Part shown: positions 1-9,151 of the stretch, piece after piece
Layout of the letters: each line of letters starts with the position of its first letter
Position numbering within the stretch: position 1 is the stretch's first letter
Origin: Streptomyces sp. MA5143a
GTDB taxonomy: Bacteria > Actinomycetota > Actinomycetes > Streptomycetales > Streptomycetaceae
Reading direction: 5' to 3'
Assembly (NCBI RefSeq): GCF_900290235.1
Contig: NZ_OLMK01000001.1
Coordinates: 124,001-188,000, forward strand
DNA: 64,000 nucleotides
The notes under the pieces: generated by a model
What the model was told of the DNA's origin: nothing
What the model saw: only the letters and a program-made list of their open reading frames with translations
Databases searched by the model: none
Position numbers and translations under genes: made by a program

Positions 1-2
1 CG

Positions 3-1034
3 GTCGACCGCGCCTGCGTCTTCCTGATCGACGGGCTCGGCTGGGAGCAGCTGCGGGCGCACCCCGACGAGGCGCCGTTCATGACCTCCCTGCTGGCGTC
101 CTCGCGCGGCGGCACCGGCCGTCCCATCACCGCCGGCTACCCCGCCACCACGGCGACCTCCCTGGCCTCCGTGGGCACCGGACTGCCACCGGGCGCGCAC
201 GGGCTCCCCGGCTACACGGTCCGCGACCCCGAGACCCGGGAGCTGATGAACCAGCTCCGCTGGCAGCCCTGGACCGCACCGCACGTCTGGCAGCCGTACC
301 CGACGGTCTTCCAGCTCGCCCACGAGTCCGGTGTGCACACCGCGCAGGTCTCGTCCCCCGCCTTCGAACACACCCCCCTGACCAAGGTCGCGCTGAGCGG
401 CGGCACCTTCCACGGCCGCCTCTCCGGCGAAGACCGCATGGACCTCGCCGCCGCGCAACTGGGCGCCGGCGACCGGGCCCTGGTTTACACGTACTACTCC
501 GAGGTCGACGGCGCCGGACACCGCTACGGCCTCGACTCGGACACCTGGCGCGGCCAGCTCATGCACGTCGACCGCCTCGTCCAGCGACTCGCGGAGCAAC
601 TCCCGCCGCGCAGCGCCCTCTACGTCACCGCCGACCACGGCATGATCGACGTCCCCTTCGACGAGCAGCACCGCATCGACTTCGACGAGGACTGGGAACT
701 GCGCGCCGGGGTCGCCCTGCTGGGCGGCGAGGGCCGCGCCCGCCATGTGTACGCGGTACCGGGCGCCGAGTCGGACGTCCTGACCTGCTGGCGCGAGGTG
801 CTCGGCGAACAGTTCTGGATCGCCTCGCGGGACGAGGCCATCGCCGCGGGCTGGTTCGGGCCGACGGTGGACGAACGGGTGTACGGCCGCATCGGTGACG
901 TGGTCGCGGCCGCTCGCGACGACGTCCTGATCATCGCCTCCGAGCGGGAGCCCAAGGAGTCGGCGATGGTCGGCAACCACGGCTCGATGACCCCGGCGGA
1001 ACAACTGATCCCGCTCCTCGAAGTACGCTCCTGA
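3..1034 (+). CDS. Alkaline-phosphatase-superfamily nucleotide pyrophosphatase/phosphodiesterase (5' end outside window)
   Basis: The reading frame is open from the first bases of the window, so the true start lies upstream and 343 residues are visible. The visible protein begins with a metal-binding DGLGW motif, followed by the TTATS segment that carries the nucleophilic Thr/Ser. Further on are a DGAGH motif, the ADHGM motif and a late NHGSM motif. Together these give the metal-ligand set of the alkaline phosphatase superfamily, nucleotide pyrophosphatase/phosphodiesterase branch. The family hydrolyses phosphodiesters with two zinc-type metals; the substrate cannot be told from sequence. No signal peptide can be judged because the N-terminus is missing. 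Thymidine kinase follows 84 bases downstream on the same strand, so co-transcription is possible. Confidence 0.85.
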   Translation, partial: VDRACVFLIDGLGWEQLRAHPDEAPFMTSLLASSRGGTGRPITAGYPATTATSLASVGTGLPPGAHGLPGYTVRDPETRELMNQLRWQPWTAPHVWQPYPTVFQLAHESGVHTAQVSSPAFEHTPLTKVALSGGTFHGRLSGEDRMDLAAAQLGAGDRALVYTYYSEVDGAGHRYGLDSDTWRGQLMHVDRLVQRLAEQLPPRSALYVTADHGMIDVPFDEQHRIDFDEDWELRAGVALLGGEGRARHVYAVPGAESDVLTCWREVLGEQFWIASRDEAIAAGWFGPTVDERVYGRIGDVVAAARDDVLIIASEREPKESAMVGNHGSMTPAEQLIPLLEVRS

Positions 1035-1118
1035 CGTCCCGCCGCACACCCTGCCGCACCACCCTGCCGCCCCCGACCGTTCCGCTGCCCTCCTTTGCCG
1101 AAAGGTGTTCACCTCACC

Positions 1119-1766
1119 ATGTCCGAGCTGGTGTTCTTCTCCGGAACCATGGACTGCGGGAAGTCGACGCTGGCCCTCCAGATAGAGCACAACCGCTCGG
1201 CGCGGGGCCTCCAGGGCATGATCTTCACGCGTGACGACCGCGCGGGCCAGGGCAAGCTCTCCTCCCGACTCGGCCTGGTCACCGACGCCGTCGAGGTCGA
1301 GGACGGCCAGGACCTCTACGCGTACCTCGTCGACCACCTCTCCCAAGGGCGCCGCGCGGACTACGTCATCGCCGACGAGGCCCAGTTCCTCGCCCCCGAG
1401 CAGATCGACCAACTCGCCCGCGTCGTGGACGACCTGGGCCTCGACGTGTACGCCTTCGGCATCACCACCGACTTCCGCTCCAAGCTCTTCCCCGGCTCCC
1501 AGCGGCTGGTCGAGCTCGCCGACCGCGTCGAGGTCCTCCAGGTCGAGGCCCTCTGCTGGTGCGGCGCCCGCGCCACCCACAACGCCCGCACCATAGGCGG
1601 CCACATGGTCGTCGAGGGCGCCCAGGTCGTCGTGGGCGACGTCAACCAGCCCGACGACATCGGCTACGAGGTGCTCTGCCGCCGCCACCACCGCCGCCGC
1701 ATGACCGCCGCGACGGCCCACGCGGGAGCCCTCTCCCCGGACGTCCTCCCGGTCGAGACGGCCTGA
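1119..1766 (+). CDS. tdk: Thymidine kinase
   Basis: This 215-residue protein phosphorylates thymidine to dTMP in nucleotide salvage. The P-loop SGTMDCGKST lies at residues 8-17. The Walker B segment DEAQF at 86-90 supplies the catalytic Glu87, and the lasso region follows. Cys146, Cys148, Cys187 and His190 could form the structural zinc site typical of type II thymidine kinases. The start was placed at the ATG giving MSELVFFSG, because the family begins just before this strand; an in-frame ATG 24 bases upstream (1095) is the alternative. A GAAAGG-like ribosome site lies at about 1099-1105. Length and motifs are normal for the family. The gene sits between the phosphodiesterase and a convergent VOC gene. 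Confidence 0.93.
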   Translation: MSELVFFSGTMDCGKSTLALQIEHNRSARGLQGMIFTRDDRAGQGKLSSRLGLVTDAVEVEDGQDLYAYLVDHLSQGRRADYVIADEAQFLAPEQIDQLARVVDDLGLDVYAFGITTDFRSKLFPGSQRLVELADRVEVLQVEALCWCGARATHNARTIGGHMVVEGAQVVVGDVNQPDDIGYEVLCRRHHRRRMTAATAHAGALSPDVLPVETA

Positions 1767-1775
1767 GCCGCCGCC

Positions 1776-2576
1776 TCAGCGCTCCATGTGCACCAGCGCG
1801 AAGACGGCACCCTCCGGATCCGCCACGGTGGCCACACGGCCCTGCGGGGAGTCCTGGGGCGAGGTCAGGACATGGCCGCCGAGGGCGAGGACCCGCTGGG
1901 CCGCCTCGTCGGTGTCGACGGCCTCGAAGTACGTCAGCCAGTGCGGGCCGCGATCACGGGGTAGCGCGGCGCCCACGCCATGGATGCCGGCGACGGGGCG
2001 GCCCTTGATGTGGAGGGTGACATGGTCGGTGTCGGGGTCGGGGGACGCCACCGCTCTCTCCTCGTAGCCGAAGGCCACCTCGTAGAACTTGGCGACGCTC
2101 TCCGTGTCATAGGTGAGCAGCTCGTCCCAGGCGGGGGTGCCCGGCACACCGGTGATGTCCCTGCCGAGATGCGCCGCCGCCTGCCAGATGCCGAAGACGG
2201 CCCCCGTGGGATCCGAGCCGATCGCCAGGCGCCCCGCCTCCCCGGCGTCCAGCGGACCGACCCCGACGGTCCCGCCGCAGTGCCGCACGGTCGCCGCCGT
2301 CAGATCCACGTCGTCGGAGGCGAAGTACGGCGTCCAGGCGATCGGAAGGTGCCGGTCCGGCGGCAGCTGGCCGATGCCCGCCACCTCACGCCCGTCGAGC
2401 AACGCCCGCACATACGGGCCGAGCTGCTGCGGACCGGGCTCGAACTCCCAGCCGAACAGCGCTCCGTAGAACTCCTGGGTCGCGGCCATCCCGTGCACCA
2501 TCAGGCTCACCCAGCAGGGCGTGCCTTGCGGGTACGCCCCACCGTTCGGGCCGGTCGATCCCCGTGCGTCGGTCAT
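1776..2576 (-). CDS. VOC (glyoxalase/bleomycin-resistance fold) family protein, two-domain
   Basis: This 266-residue protein contains two vicinal-oxygen-chelate modules, at roughly residues 10-125 and 135-262. Each has the fold signature of a start near WVSLMV or WDELLTYD, a (E)FY-x4-FG(Y/W)E stretch, and an end in DPxGAVFxL. Members of this group bind small molecules or act as metal enzymes. No specific activity is evident here, and metal-ligand residues are not clearly conserved in both halves. The ATG at 2576 follows a GAGGAGAG ribosome site, which decides the start over longer in-frame extensions. It converges on tdk with a 9-base gap. Confidence 0.8.
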   Translation of the reverse strand: MTDARGSTGPNGGAYPQGTPCWVSLMVHGMAATQEFYGALFGWEFEPGPQQLGPYVRALLDGREVAGIGQLPPDRHLPIAWTPYFASDDVDLTAATVRHCGGTVGVGPLDAGEAGRLAIGSDPTGAVFGIWQAAAHLGRDITGVPGTPAWDELLTYDTESVAKFYEVAFGYEERAVASPDPDTDHVTLHIKGRPVAGIHGVGAALPRDRGPHWLTYFEAVDTDEAAQRVLALGGHVLTSPQDSPQGRVATVADPEGAVFALVHMER

Positions 2577-2902
2577 CGTCACTCTCTCCTCGGCCCCTCG
2601 CGGCCGCGTCCGTCCGCCCCGCCGTACCCGTGTACCGCGTCCACCCGCGATCACGCCCCGTGCCGATGCTCGCACCGCCCGTGGTGCCGGGCGCCCGCGC
2701 CGCACCGCCGCGCCCTGGCGCACGTACGTACGCGAACGGGACGCGGTCGACCGTGACGCGCCGCCTTCCGCGGGGCAAACGTGTGGTGGCCGTCGTCTGT
2801 ACGGCATGTGTCCGATCCCGTACGCGCGGTGATCGGCACCGTCCGGCGGGCAGAGTAGCCGGACCCGGGCGAAGGGGCCACCCCGTGCGCGAGGATGGGG
2901 CC
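2577..2902. promoter_or_regulatory. Divergent intergenic region between the VOC gene and the sulfurtransferase gene
   Basis: These 326 bases separate two divergent starts and must hold both promoters. The GAGGAGAG ribosome site of the VOC gene lies at about 2582-2589. No convincing operator, RNA gene or small coding frame was found. Long overlapping frames here are GC-bias artefacts. Confidence 0.4.
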
Positions 2903-3730
2903 ATGAACGCCATCATCACCGCATCTGAGCTCGCCGAGGAGCTGGCCGGACCCCGCCCGCCGGTCCTGCTGGACGTGCGCTGGCAGTTGGGCGGCCCGAA
3001 CCTGCGGCCCGAGTACGACAAGGCGCACCTCCTGGGGGCCGTCTTCGTCGACCTGGACGCCGAACTCGCCGGCCCGGCGGGCGCGGCCGGCCGCCACCCG
3101 CTGCCGGACCCCGAGACCTTCGGCGCGGCGATGCGGGCGGCCGGGGTGTCCGCCGACCGTCCGGTCGTCGTCTACGACGGCGGCCTCAACTGGGCCGCCG
3201 CGCGCGCCTGGTGGCTGCTGAGCTGGTCCGGCCACCCCTCGGTGCGTGTCCTCGACGGCGGTCTCGCGGCCTGGGACGGCCCGGTCACGGCCGAACTCCC
3301 CGACCCCGAGCCGGGAACCTTCACCCCCGCCCCGGGGGCCCTCCCGCTGCTCGACGCGGACGGTGCCGCGGCGCTCGCCCGCGCCGGTCTGCTCCTCGAC
3401 GCGCGGGCCGCCGAGCGCTACCGCGGTGACGTGGAGCCCATCGACCCGGTCGGCGGCCACATCCCGGGCGCCGTGTCCGCGCCCACCACCGAGAACGTGA
3501 CCGCATCCGGTCACTTCCGTTCCGCCGCCGAACTCGCCGACCGTTTCAAGGCACTCGGCGCGACCGGGGACACGGAGGTCGGCGTGTACTGCGGCTCGGG
3601 CGTCTCCGGCGCCCACCAGGTGCTCGCCCTCGCCGTCGCGGGCATCCCGGCCGCCCTGTACGTCGGCTCCTGGTCGGAGTGGTCCCGCGACGGCGGCCGT
3701 CCGGTCGCCACCGGCCCTGACCCCCAGTGA
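2903..3730 (+). CDS. Sulfurtransferase with tandem rhodanese domains (thiosulfate/3-mercaptopyruvate type)
   Basis: This 275-residue protein has two rhodanese domains. The N-terminal one (about 5-130) lacks a catalytic cysteine. The C-terminal one (about 148-270) carries the active-site loop CGSGVS, with the persulfide cysteine at residue 230. Hallmarks include LLDVRW near residue 22, AHLLGAVFVDLDAEL, and GGHIPGAVSAP before the active site. The enzyme moves sulfane sulfur from thiosulfate or 3-mercaptopyruvate to an acceptor in the cytoplasm. The loop CGSGV is closer to mercaptopyruvate sulfurtransferases than to the CRKGV loop of classic rhodaneses, so that activity is favoured but not proven. 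The ATG at 2903 is preceded by GAGGATGGGG. A hairpin terminator follows 23 bases after the stop. Confidence 0.88.
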   Translation: MNAIITASELAEELAGPRPPVLLDVRWQLGGPNLRPEYDKAHLLGAVFVDLDAELAGPAGAAGRHPLPDPETFGAAMRAAGVSADRPVVVYDGGLNWAAARAWWLLSWSGHPSVRVLDGGLAAWDGPVTAELPDPEPGTFTPAPGALPLLDADGAAALARAGLLLDARAAERYRGDVEPIDPVGGHIPGAVSAPTTENVTASGHFRSAAELADRFKALGATGDTEVGVYCGSGVSGAHQVLALAVAGIPAALYVGSWSEWSRDGGRPVATGPDPQ

Positions 3731-3753
3731 CCCACGGCTGACAGGCATGCCGA

Positions 3754-3782
3754 GGGGCCCGCGTCTGAACGACACGGGCCCC
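3754..3782. terminator. Stem-loop terminator after the sulfurtransferase gene
   Basis: GGGGCCCG (3754-3761) pairs perfectly with CGGGCCCC (3775-3782) around a 13-base loop. It lies between the stop of the plus-strand sulfurtransferase gene and the end of the minus-strand sepH gene, so it could serve both directions. There is no T-run, as is usual in Streptomyces. Confidence 0.6.
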
Positions 3783-3911
3783 ACACACGTATGAGAGGGC
3801 GCCCCTCACCCACGGTAGAAGAACCGGAAGCAGAAGAAAGCAGAAACGGATCGGCGTGCGCGACCGTTCCTGCTCGCAGCCGCCGACCCCCACTCCTAAC
3901 GCTGTCTCCCG

Positions 3912-4931
3912 CTACTCCTGTTTCTTGCGGCGGGTGCCGAACACGATCTCGTCCCAGCTGGGCACCGCCGCGCGCCGACCCGGCCGTACACCGTCGGCCT
4001 CGGCCTGGCGGTCCGTGGAGCCGATGAGCCGGTCGCGGTGGCCGTTGACCGACCGCGGCGGCATGAGGACGTCCGCGTAGGCTGAACCGGCCGAGGCCGC
4101 GGGTGCCGCGGACTCCTCGTCCATCTCCTCCACGGACTCGTCCTGCGGTTCGGCGGCGGGCAGTTCGGGCACCACCAGGTCGCCCCGATAGCTGGGAACG
4201 GCCTCCAGGATGCTCGTGAGCGAGTCGCGCTCGCTCACGCTCTCCTCGTCGGACTCCGGTGTCATGGCCGGCAGGGCGGGACGTTCCGCCTGGCGGTCGC
4301 GGGGCAGCCGGGCGATCCGCGGCACGAACGGGAAGCTCGGTTCCGGGGCGCCCAGATCGTCGGACTCGCCGATCAGGGAGCGCGCCTCGTCGTCGACGGC
4401 CTGGACCAGGCGCCGGGGCGGGTCGTACGTCCAGCTCGCCGAGTGCGGTTCGCCCGCGACCCGGTACACCAGCAGGACCTCCCAGGTGCCGTCGTCGCGG
4501 CGCCACGAGTCCCACTGGACGGTGTCCTTCTCGGCGCCGCGGATCAACAGCCGTTCCTGGACGGCCTCGCCGAGCTGCGGGCCTGCGGCGTTCTCGCCGG
4601 GGCGGCGGACCGGCGTCTTGCGTGCCCGCTCGGCCATGAAGGCGCGCTCGGCCAGTACCGGACCCTCGAACCGGCGCACCCGGTCGACGGGGATACCGGC
4701 GAGCTGCGCGACCTCCTCGGCCGTGGCACCCGCACGTATACGCGCCTGGATGTCACGGGGGCGGAGATGGCTCTCGACCTCGATCTCGATCTGACCGAGA
4801 CGGGGACGGTCGCCGCGCACGGCGGCACGCAGACGCTCGTCGATCGGAAGCGTGTACTCCGTGGAATCGGCAGCCTTCAGCACCAGCCGTGTGCCGTCAT
4901 TGGAGACGGCCACGACACGCAGTTCGGGCAT
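3912..4931 (-). CDS. sepH: Septation protein SepH (DUF3071)
   Basis: This 339-residue cytoplasmic division protein matches the SepH family. The conserved N-terminal DUF3071 region starts MPELRVVAVSNDGTRLVL. A predicted helix-turn-helix follows around residues 65-110, with RPRDIQARIRAGATAEEVA and IPVDRVRRFEGPVLAER. An acidic, low-complexity linker precedes a basic C-terminus. In Streptomyces and mycobacteria SepH binds FtsZ and stimulates its assembly into septal filaments; this is known from the family, not visible here. The start at 4931 has an upstream GGGAGGT; a longer in-frame start at 5018 lacks family similarity. Length is close to the roughly 340 residues of the family. It is probably transcribed from its own promoter in the 402-base gap upstream. 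Confidence 0.93.
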   Translation of the reverse strand: MPELRVVAVSNDGTRLVLKAADSTEYTLPIDERLRAAVRGDRPRLGQIEIEVESHLRPRDIQARIRAGATAEEVAQLAGIPVDRVRRFEGPVLAERAFMAERARKTPVRRPGENAAGPQLGEAVQERLLIRGAEKDTVQWDSWRRDDGTWEVLLVYRVAGEPHSASWTYDPPRRLVQAVDDEARSLIGESDDLGAPEPSFPFVPRIARLPRDRQAERPALPAMTPESDEESVSERDSLTSILEAVPSYRGDLVVPELPAAEPQDESVEEMDEESAAPAASAGSAYADVLMPPRSVNGHRDRLIGSTDRQAEADGVRPGRRAAVPSWDEIVFGTRRKKQE

Positions 4932-5333
4932 GGGGACCTCCCGGGTGGTGCCTGCCGACGTCACGTGCGTCGCTGCTTCCGCTAGTCGAGTGTGGCCTGC
5001 CCGGGTGCAGCCTGCCACAACCTTGCCGAGTTGCCCGGCGTGTCGGGCGTGGGCCCGAGGTCGCCGTTATGGCACGGTTACCTATTCGCAACGCTAAGTG
5101 ACGAACCTCATCACCCTGTGCAACGATCCCCCTCCCGGCGGTCCTCGTGGGCCCCGGACACCCTGGCGGGAGTCCGGACCCAGGGCTCGCAACAGTACTC
5201 CATTCGGGCCACTTGCGTGGATCGGCACGCCGCTCGACTTCTGGTGAGAGACGGCAATCGGCCGCAGGGGAGGGCCCTTTCGTCACGCCGGGTAGGGGGA
5301 GCGCGTCACGCGATCACCGGCACCGCCGCCCGG
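4932..5333. promoter_or_regulatory. Intergenic region upstream of sepH
   Basis: These 402 bases lie between sepH and the flavin oxidase gene, both on the minus strand. Part of it, around 5065-5120, is clearly AT-richer than its surroundings and is the likely sepH promoter region. No credible small gene, RNA or palindromic operator was recognised. The overlapping long frames have no coding character. Confidence 0.4.
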
Positions 5334-6653
5334 CTACGCCCCGAGGGCGCGACGCAAGTAGTCGTTCTGGAAGCGCCGTTCGGGGTCGAGCCGGTCGCGC
5401 AGCGCGGTGAACTCGCCGAAGCGGGGGTAGACCTTGGCGAAGTAGTCCGTGTCCCGTGTGTGCACCTTGCCCCAGTGCGGACGCCCCTCGTGCGCCGTGA
5501 ATATCCGCTCGGCGGCCGTGAAGTACGCCTGATAGGGCGTACCCCTGAACATGTGGACGGCGATGTAGGCGCTGTCCCGGCCGGAGGCGGTGGAGAGGGT
5601 GATGTCGTCGGCCGGCGCGGTGCGGACCTCCACCGGGAAGCTGACGCGGAGGGCGGAGCGGTCGACCATCGCCTTGAGTTCACGCAGTGTGTCCACCAGG
5701 GCCTCACGCGGAACGGCGTATTCCATCTCCACGAAACGCACCCGGCGCGGAGAGGTGAAGACCTTGTAGGGGATGTCGGTGTAGCTGCGCGCGGACAGGG
5801 CGCGGCTGGAGATCCTGGCGATCGTCGGGATGGTGGCGGGCGCGGCCTGCCCGACCAGGTTGGCCACCTGGAAGACGCCGTTGGAGAGGAACTCGTCCTC
5901 GAACCAGCTGTTCAGCTGGGGGACTGGCTTCTCCGGGCCGGCGCTGCGGTTGTTGCGCTTGGTGTTGGTGTTGCCGGTGTGCGGGAACCAGTAGAACTCG
6001 AAGTGCTCGTTCTCGGCGTGCAGTTCGTCGAACTCGGCCAGCACCTTGTCGAACGGCATCGGCTCCTCGCGGGCCGTGAGCAGGAAGATCGGCTCCACGG
6101 CGAAGGTGATCGCGGTGACGATGCCGAGCGCGCCGATGCCGACGCGGGCGGCCGCGAAGACGTCCGCGTTCTCCGTGGCGGAACAGGTGAGGATCGAACC
6201 GTCCGCGGTGACCAGCTCAAGTGCGGTGATCTGGGCGGCGATCGAGGCCGACTCGCGGCCCGTGCCGTGGGTGCCGGTGCTGGTGGCCCCGGAGACCGTC
6301 TGCTCCATGATGTCGCCCATGTTCGTGAGCGACAGGCCCTCGCGCGCGAGCGCCACATTGAGTCTCTTGAGCGGAGTGCCCGCGCCCACCGTGACGGTCA
6401 TGGCGTCACGATCGATGTTGCGTATGCCCGTCAACAGTTGAGGGCGGATCAATACGCCGTCGGTCGCGGCGGCGGCCGTGAAGGAGTGCCCCGTGCCGAC
6501 GGCCTTCACCCTGAGGTCGTCCTCGGCGGACCGGCGCACGGCCGCGGCGAGTTCCTCGACGGTGGCAGGGGTGACCTCCCGTACGGGCCGGGCGGTCACG
6601 TTCCCCGCCCAGTTACGCCACGTGCCGCTCTTGCCGATCACTGTGGTGCTCAT
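5334..6653 (-). CDS. FAD-linked oxidase of the aldonolactone oxidase family (arabinono-lactone/alditol oxidase type)
   Basis: This 439-residue protein has the VAO-type layout. An N-terminal FAD-binding domain (about 20-185) contains GTGHSF at 53-58, whose His56 matches the residue that covalently holds FAD in alditol and gulonolactone oxidases. A C-terminal ALO domain (about 190-439) includes GRPHWGK and the ending FQNDYLRRAL. The family oxidises aldonolactones or alditols with oxygen, giving hydrogen peroxide. The exact substrate is unknown. The ATG at 6653 overlaps the end of the upstream MFS gene by 41 bases, so translation is probably coupled and the two genes share a transcript. There is no signal peptide, so a cytoplasmic location is expected. 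Confidence 0.85.
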   Translation of the reverse strand: MSTTVIGKSGTWRNWAGNVTARPVREVTPATVEELAAAVRRSAEDDLRVKAVGTGHSFTAAAATDGVLIRPQLLTGIRNIDRDAMTVTVGAGTPLKRLNVALAREGLSLTNMGDIMEQTVSGATSTGTHGTGRESASIAAQITALELVTADGSILTCSATENADVFAAARVGIGALGIVTAITFAVEPIFLLTAREEPMPFDKVLAEFDELHAENEHFEFYWFPHTGNTNTKRNNRSAGPEKPVPQLNSWFEDEFLSNGVFQVANLVGQAAPATIPTIARISSRALSARSYTDIPYKVFTSPRRVRFVEMEYAVPREALVDTLRELKAMVDRSALRVSFPVEVRTAPADDITLSTASGRDSAYIAVHMFRGTPYQAYFTAAERIFTAHEGRPHWGKVHTRDTDYFAKVYPRFGEFTALRDRLDPERRFQNDYLRRALGA

Positions 6654-7854
6654 GGGGCCCTCCCCGCTCCGGTGCCGGCCTGCGCAGCCGGCGGTACCCA
6701 AGGAAACCGACCGCGACCGCGACGGCACCGGACACCGCCGGAACCCCGTACCCGGCGTCCGCCCCGGCTGCGTCGATCACCCAGCCGGACACGGAGGAGC
6801 CGAGCGCGACGCCGACCGCGAGTCCGGTGCTCACCCAGGTCATGCCCTCGGTCAGTTGCGCGCGTGGTACGTGCTCTTCGATCAGGGACATCGTCGTGAT
6901 CATCGTGGGTGCGATGGACAGCCCCGCGACGAAGAGCGCCACGGCCAGAAACGGCAAGTTTCCGACCAGTAGGAGGGGGATCATACTCACGGCCATGCCG
7001 CAGACGCCCAGCAGCCAGCGAAGCTCGGCCGCCCCGGAGAACCGCATCAGTCCGAACACGACGCCGGCGACGCAGGACCCGGCCGCGTAGACGGCCAGGA
7101 CGACGCTCGCGGCGGCCTTGTGGCCCTGCTCCTCCGCGAAGGCCACGGTGACCACGTCGACGGCCCCGAAGATCGCCCCTGTCGCCACGAACGTGGCCAC
7201 CAGCACCCGCAGCCCGGGCGAGCGCAGCGCCGAACGGCCGCGCCCCTGCTGCCCGCGCGGATGCGGGTCGGGCTCGGTGGCCCGCTGGGAGGTCAGCCAG
7301 AACACACCGACCGCGAGGAAGCAGGCGGCGAGCAGCGGCCCGGCCTCCGGGAACCACGCCGTCGACAGGCCGATGGAGATGATCGGTCCGAAGATGAAGC
7401 AGACCTCGTCCACCACGGACTCGAAGGAATAGGCGGTGTGCAGCCGCGGAGTGCCCCGGTACAGGGCCGCCCAGCGCGCCCGGGTCATCGCGCCGAGGCT
7501 CGGCACACAGCCGATGCCGGCCGAGCACACGTACAGCACCCAGTCCGGCCAGCCGAAGTGCGCGGCGCACAGCAGCCCCGCGGCCGCGGTCAGCGCGACG
7601 AGCGTCGCCGGGCGCAGCACCCGCCGCTGCCCGTACTGGTCCACCAGGCGGGAGATCTGCGGACCGAGCACGGCGGCGGACAGCGCGATGGTCGCCGACA
7701 GGGCGCCGGCGAGGCCGTATCGCCCCGTGATCTGCGAGATCATCGTGACCACGCCGATGCCCATCATCGACAGCGGCATACGGCCGATGAAGCCCGCGGC
7801 GGTGAAGCCCTTGGTGCCGGGCGCGGCGAACAGAGCGGTGTACGGGCTGGGCAC
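6613..7854 (-). CDS. MFS transporter
   Basis: This 413-residue integral membrane protein has about 12 hydrophobic segments in two halves. A loop between segments 2 and 3 (SRLVDQYGQRRVLRPATL) fits motif A of the major facilitator superfamily. The central cytoplasmic loop (about 195-215) is charged, with REPDPHPRGQQGRGR-like composition. It resembles proton-driven drug or metabolite exporters of actinobacteria, but no substrate can be named. The C-terminal cytoplasmic tail is His- and Arg-rich. It is the first gene of a two-gene unit with the flavin oxidase, overlapping it by 41 bases. Its start faces hemH across a 161-base divergent promoter region. Confidence 0.85.
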   Translation of the reverse strand: MPSPYTALFAAPGTKGFTAAGFIGRMPLSMMGIGVVTMISQITGRYGLAGALSATIALSAAVLGPQISRLVDQYGQRRVLRPATLVALTAAAGLLCAAHFGWPDWVLYVCSAGIGCVPSLGAMTRARWAALYRGTPRLHTAYSFESVVDEVCFIFGPIISIGLSTAWFPEAGPLLAACFLAVGVFWLTSQRATEPDPHPRGQQGRGRSALRSPGLRVLVATFVATGAIFGAVDVVTVAFAEEQGHKAAASVVLAVYAAGSCVAGVVFGLMRFSGAAELRWLLGVCGMAVSMIPLLLVGNLPFLAVALFVAGLSIAPTMITTMSLIEEHVPRAQLTEGMTWVSTGLAVGVALGSSVSGWVIDAAGADAGYGVPAVSGAVAVAVGFLGYRRLRRPAPERGGPHEHHSDRQERHVA

Positions 7855-8015
7855 GGCGGATCTCCGAAAGGTGCGGGAAGCGGAGAGAACCGTTCCCTGG
7901 CCGGTGCTGTAAGGCGTGAAGGCAGCCGATACAGCTTACGGGTCAGGTAAACCCAAGTCATCTCCGAGAACGGGCCGGGATCCCGCCCGTCCGCGCCGGG
8001 TGGCAGGATCGACCC

Positions 8016-9143
8016 ATGCCACACGCGCACGACGCCACCCCCTACGACGCCCTGCTCCTGCTTTCGTTCGGCGGCCCGGAGGGCCCGGACGACGTGATCC
8101 CCTTCCTGGAGAACGTGACGCGGGGGCGCGGCATCCCCAAGGAACGTCTCAAGGAAGTCGGCGAGCACTACTTCCGCTTCGGTGGGGTCAGCCCCATCAA
8201 CGACCAGAACCGCGCCCTCCTCGACGCCCTCCGCAAGGACTTCGCCGGGCACGGCCTGGACCTGCCGATCTACTGGGGCAACCGCAACTGGGCGCCCTAC
8301 CTCACCGACACCCTGCGCGAGATGGTCGCCGACGGCCGCCGTCGCGTCCTGGTCCTCGCCACCAGCGCGTACGCCTCGTACTCGGGCTGCCGCCAGTACC
8401 GCGAGAACCTCGCCGACTCGCTCGCCGCCCTGGAGGCCGAGGGCCTGGAGCTGCCGAGGATCGACAAGATCCGGCACTACTTCAACCACCCGGGCTTCCT
8501 GGAGCCCATGATCGACGGGGTGATCGAGTCCCTCGCCGACCTCCCCGAGGACGTCCGCGAAGGCGCGCACATCGCCTTCTGCACACACTCCATCCCGAAC
8601 GCGTCGGCGGACACCTCCGGCCCGGTCGAGGGGCACGGCGAGGGCGGCGCCTACGTCGAGGAGCACCTGGACGTCTCCCGGCTCGTCGTGGAGGCCGTGC
8701 GCGAGCGGACCGGCGTGGAACACCCCTGGCAGCTCGTCTACCAGTCGCGTTCGGGGGCGCCCCACATCCCGTGGCTGGAGCCCGACATCTGCGACCACCT
8801 GGAGGAGCTGAGCGGTTCCGGCGCCCCGGCCGTCGTGATGGCGCCCATCGGGTTCGTCTCGGACCACATGGAGGTCCTGTACGACCTCGACACCGAGGCG
8901 ATGGCCAAGGGCGAGGAGCTGGGACTGCCGGTGCGCCGCTCGGCCACCGTGGGCGCCGACCCGCGCTTCGCCGCCGCGATCCGCGACCTGGTCCTGGAGC
9001 GCGCCGCCGTCGAGCGGGGCCAGGACGTGACGCCCTGCGCCCTCGGCGCCCTCGGCGCGAGCCACCAGCTCTGCCCGGTCGGCTGCTGCCCGGCCCGCGC
9101 CCCGAAGCCCGCCGCCGCGGGCGCCGACAGCCCGTACGCGTGA
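8016..9143 (+). CDS. hemH: Ferrochelatase (actinobacterial coproporphyrin type)
   Basis: This 375-residue enzyme inserts Fe2+ into the porphyrin late in haem synthesis. In actinobacteria the substrate is coproporphyrin III, so the name CpfC also applies. The catalytic His191 lies in FCTHSIPN, and the partner acid Glu286 in SDHMEVLYD. Cys125 plus the C-terminal cysteines (341, 353, 357, 358, around CPVGCC) match the positions used for a [2Fe-2S] cluster in actinobacterial ferrochelatases. The start gives [21 protein letters not shown], the usual family beginning. The stop codon is followed at once by the ribosome site and GTG of the inositol monophosphatase gene, 8 bases on. The two genes probably share a transcript. 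Confidence 0.95.
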   Translation: MPHAHDATPYDALLLLSFGGPEGPDDVIPFLENVTRGRGIPKERLKEVGEHYFRFGGVSPINDQNRALLDALRKDFAGHGLDLPIYWGNRNWAPYLTDTLREMVADGRRRVLVLATSAYASYSGCRQYRENLADSLAALEAEGLELPRIDKIRHYFNHPGFLEPMIDGVIESLADLPEDVREGAHIAFCTHSIPNASADTSGPVEGHGEGGAYVEEHLDVSRLVVEAVRERTGVEHPWQLVYQSRSGAPHIPWLEPDICDHLEELSGSGAPAVVMAPIGFVSDHMEVLYDLDTEAMAKGEELGLPVRRSATVGADPRFAAAIRDLVLERAAVERGQDVTPCALGALGASHQLCPVGCCPARAPKPAAAGADSPYA

Positions 9144-9151
9144 GGAGCACC

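Noticed and set aside
4992..6899. Long plus-strand open frame of 635 codons
   Set aside because: It runs antisense to the flavin oxidase gene, which has clear motifs; high GC creates such shadows.
7916..9151. Extension of the inositol monophosphatase frame through hemH
   Set aside because: The part before 9152 is Arg/Pro-rich out-of-frame translation of hemH; the GTG with GAGGAG is the true start.
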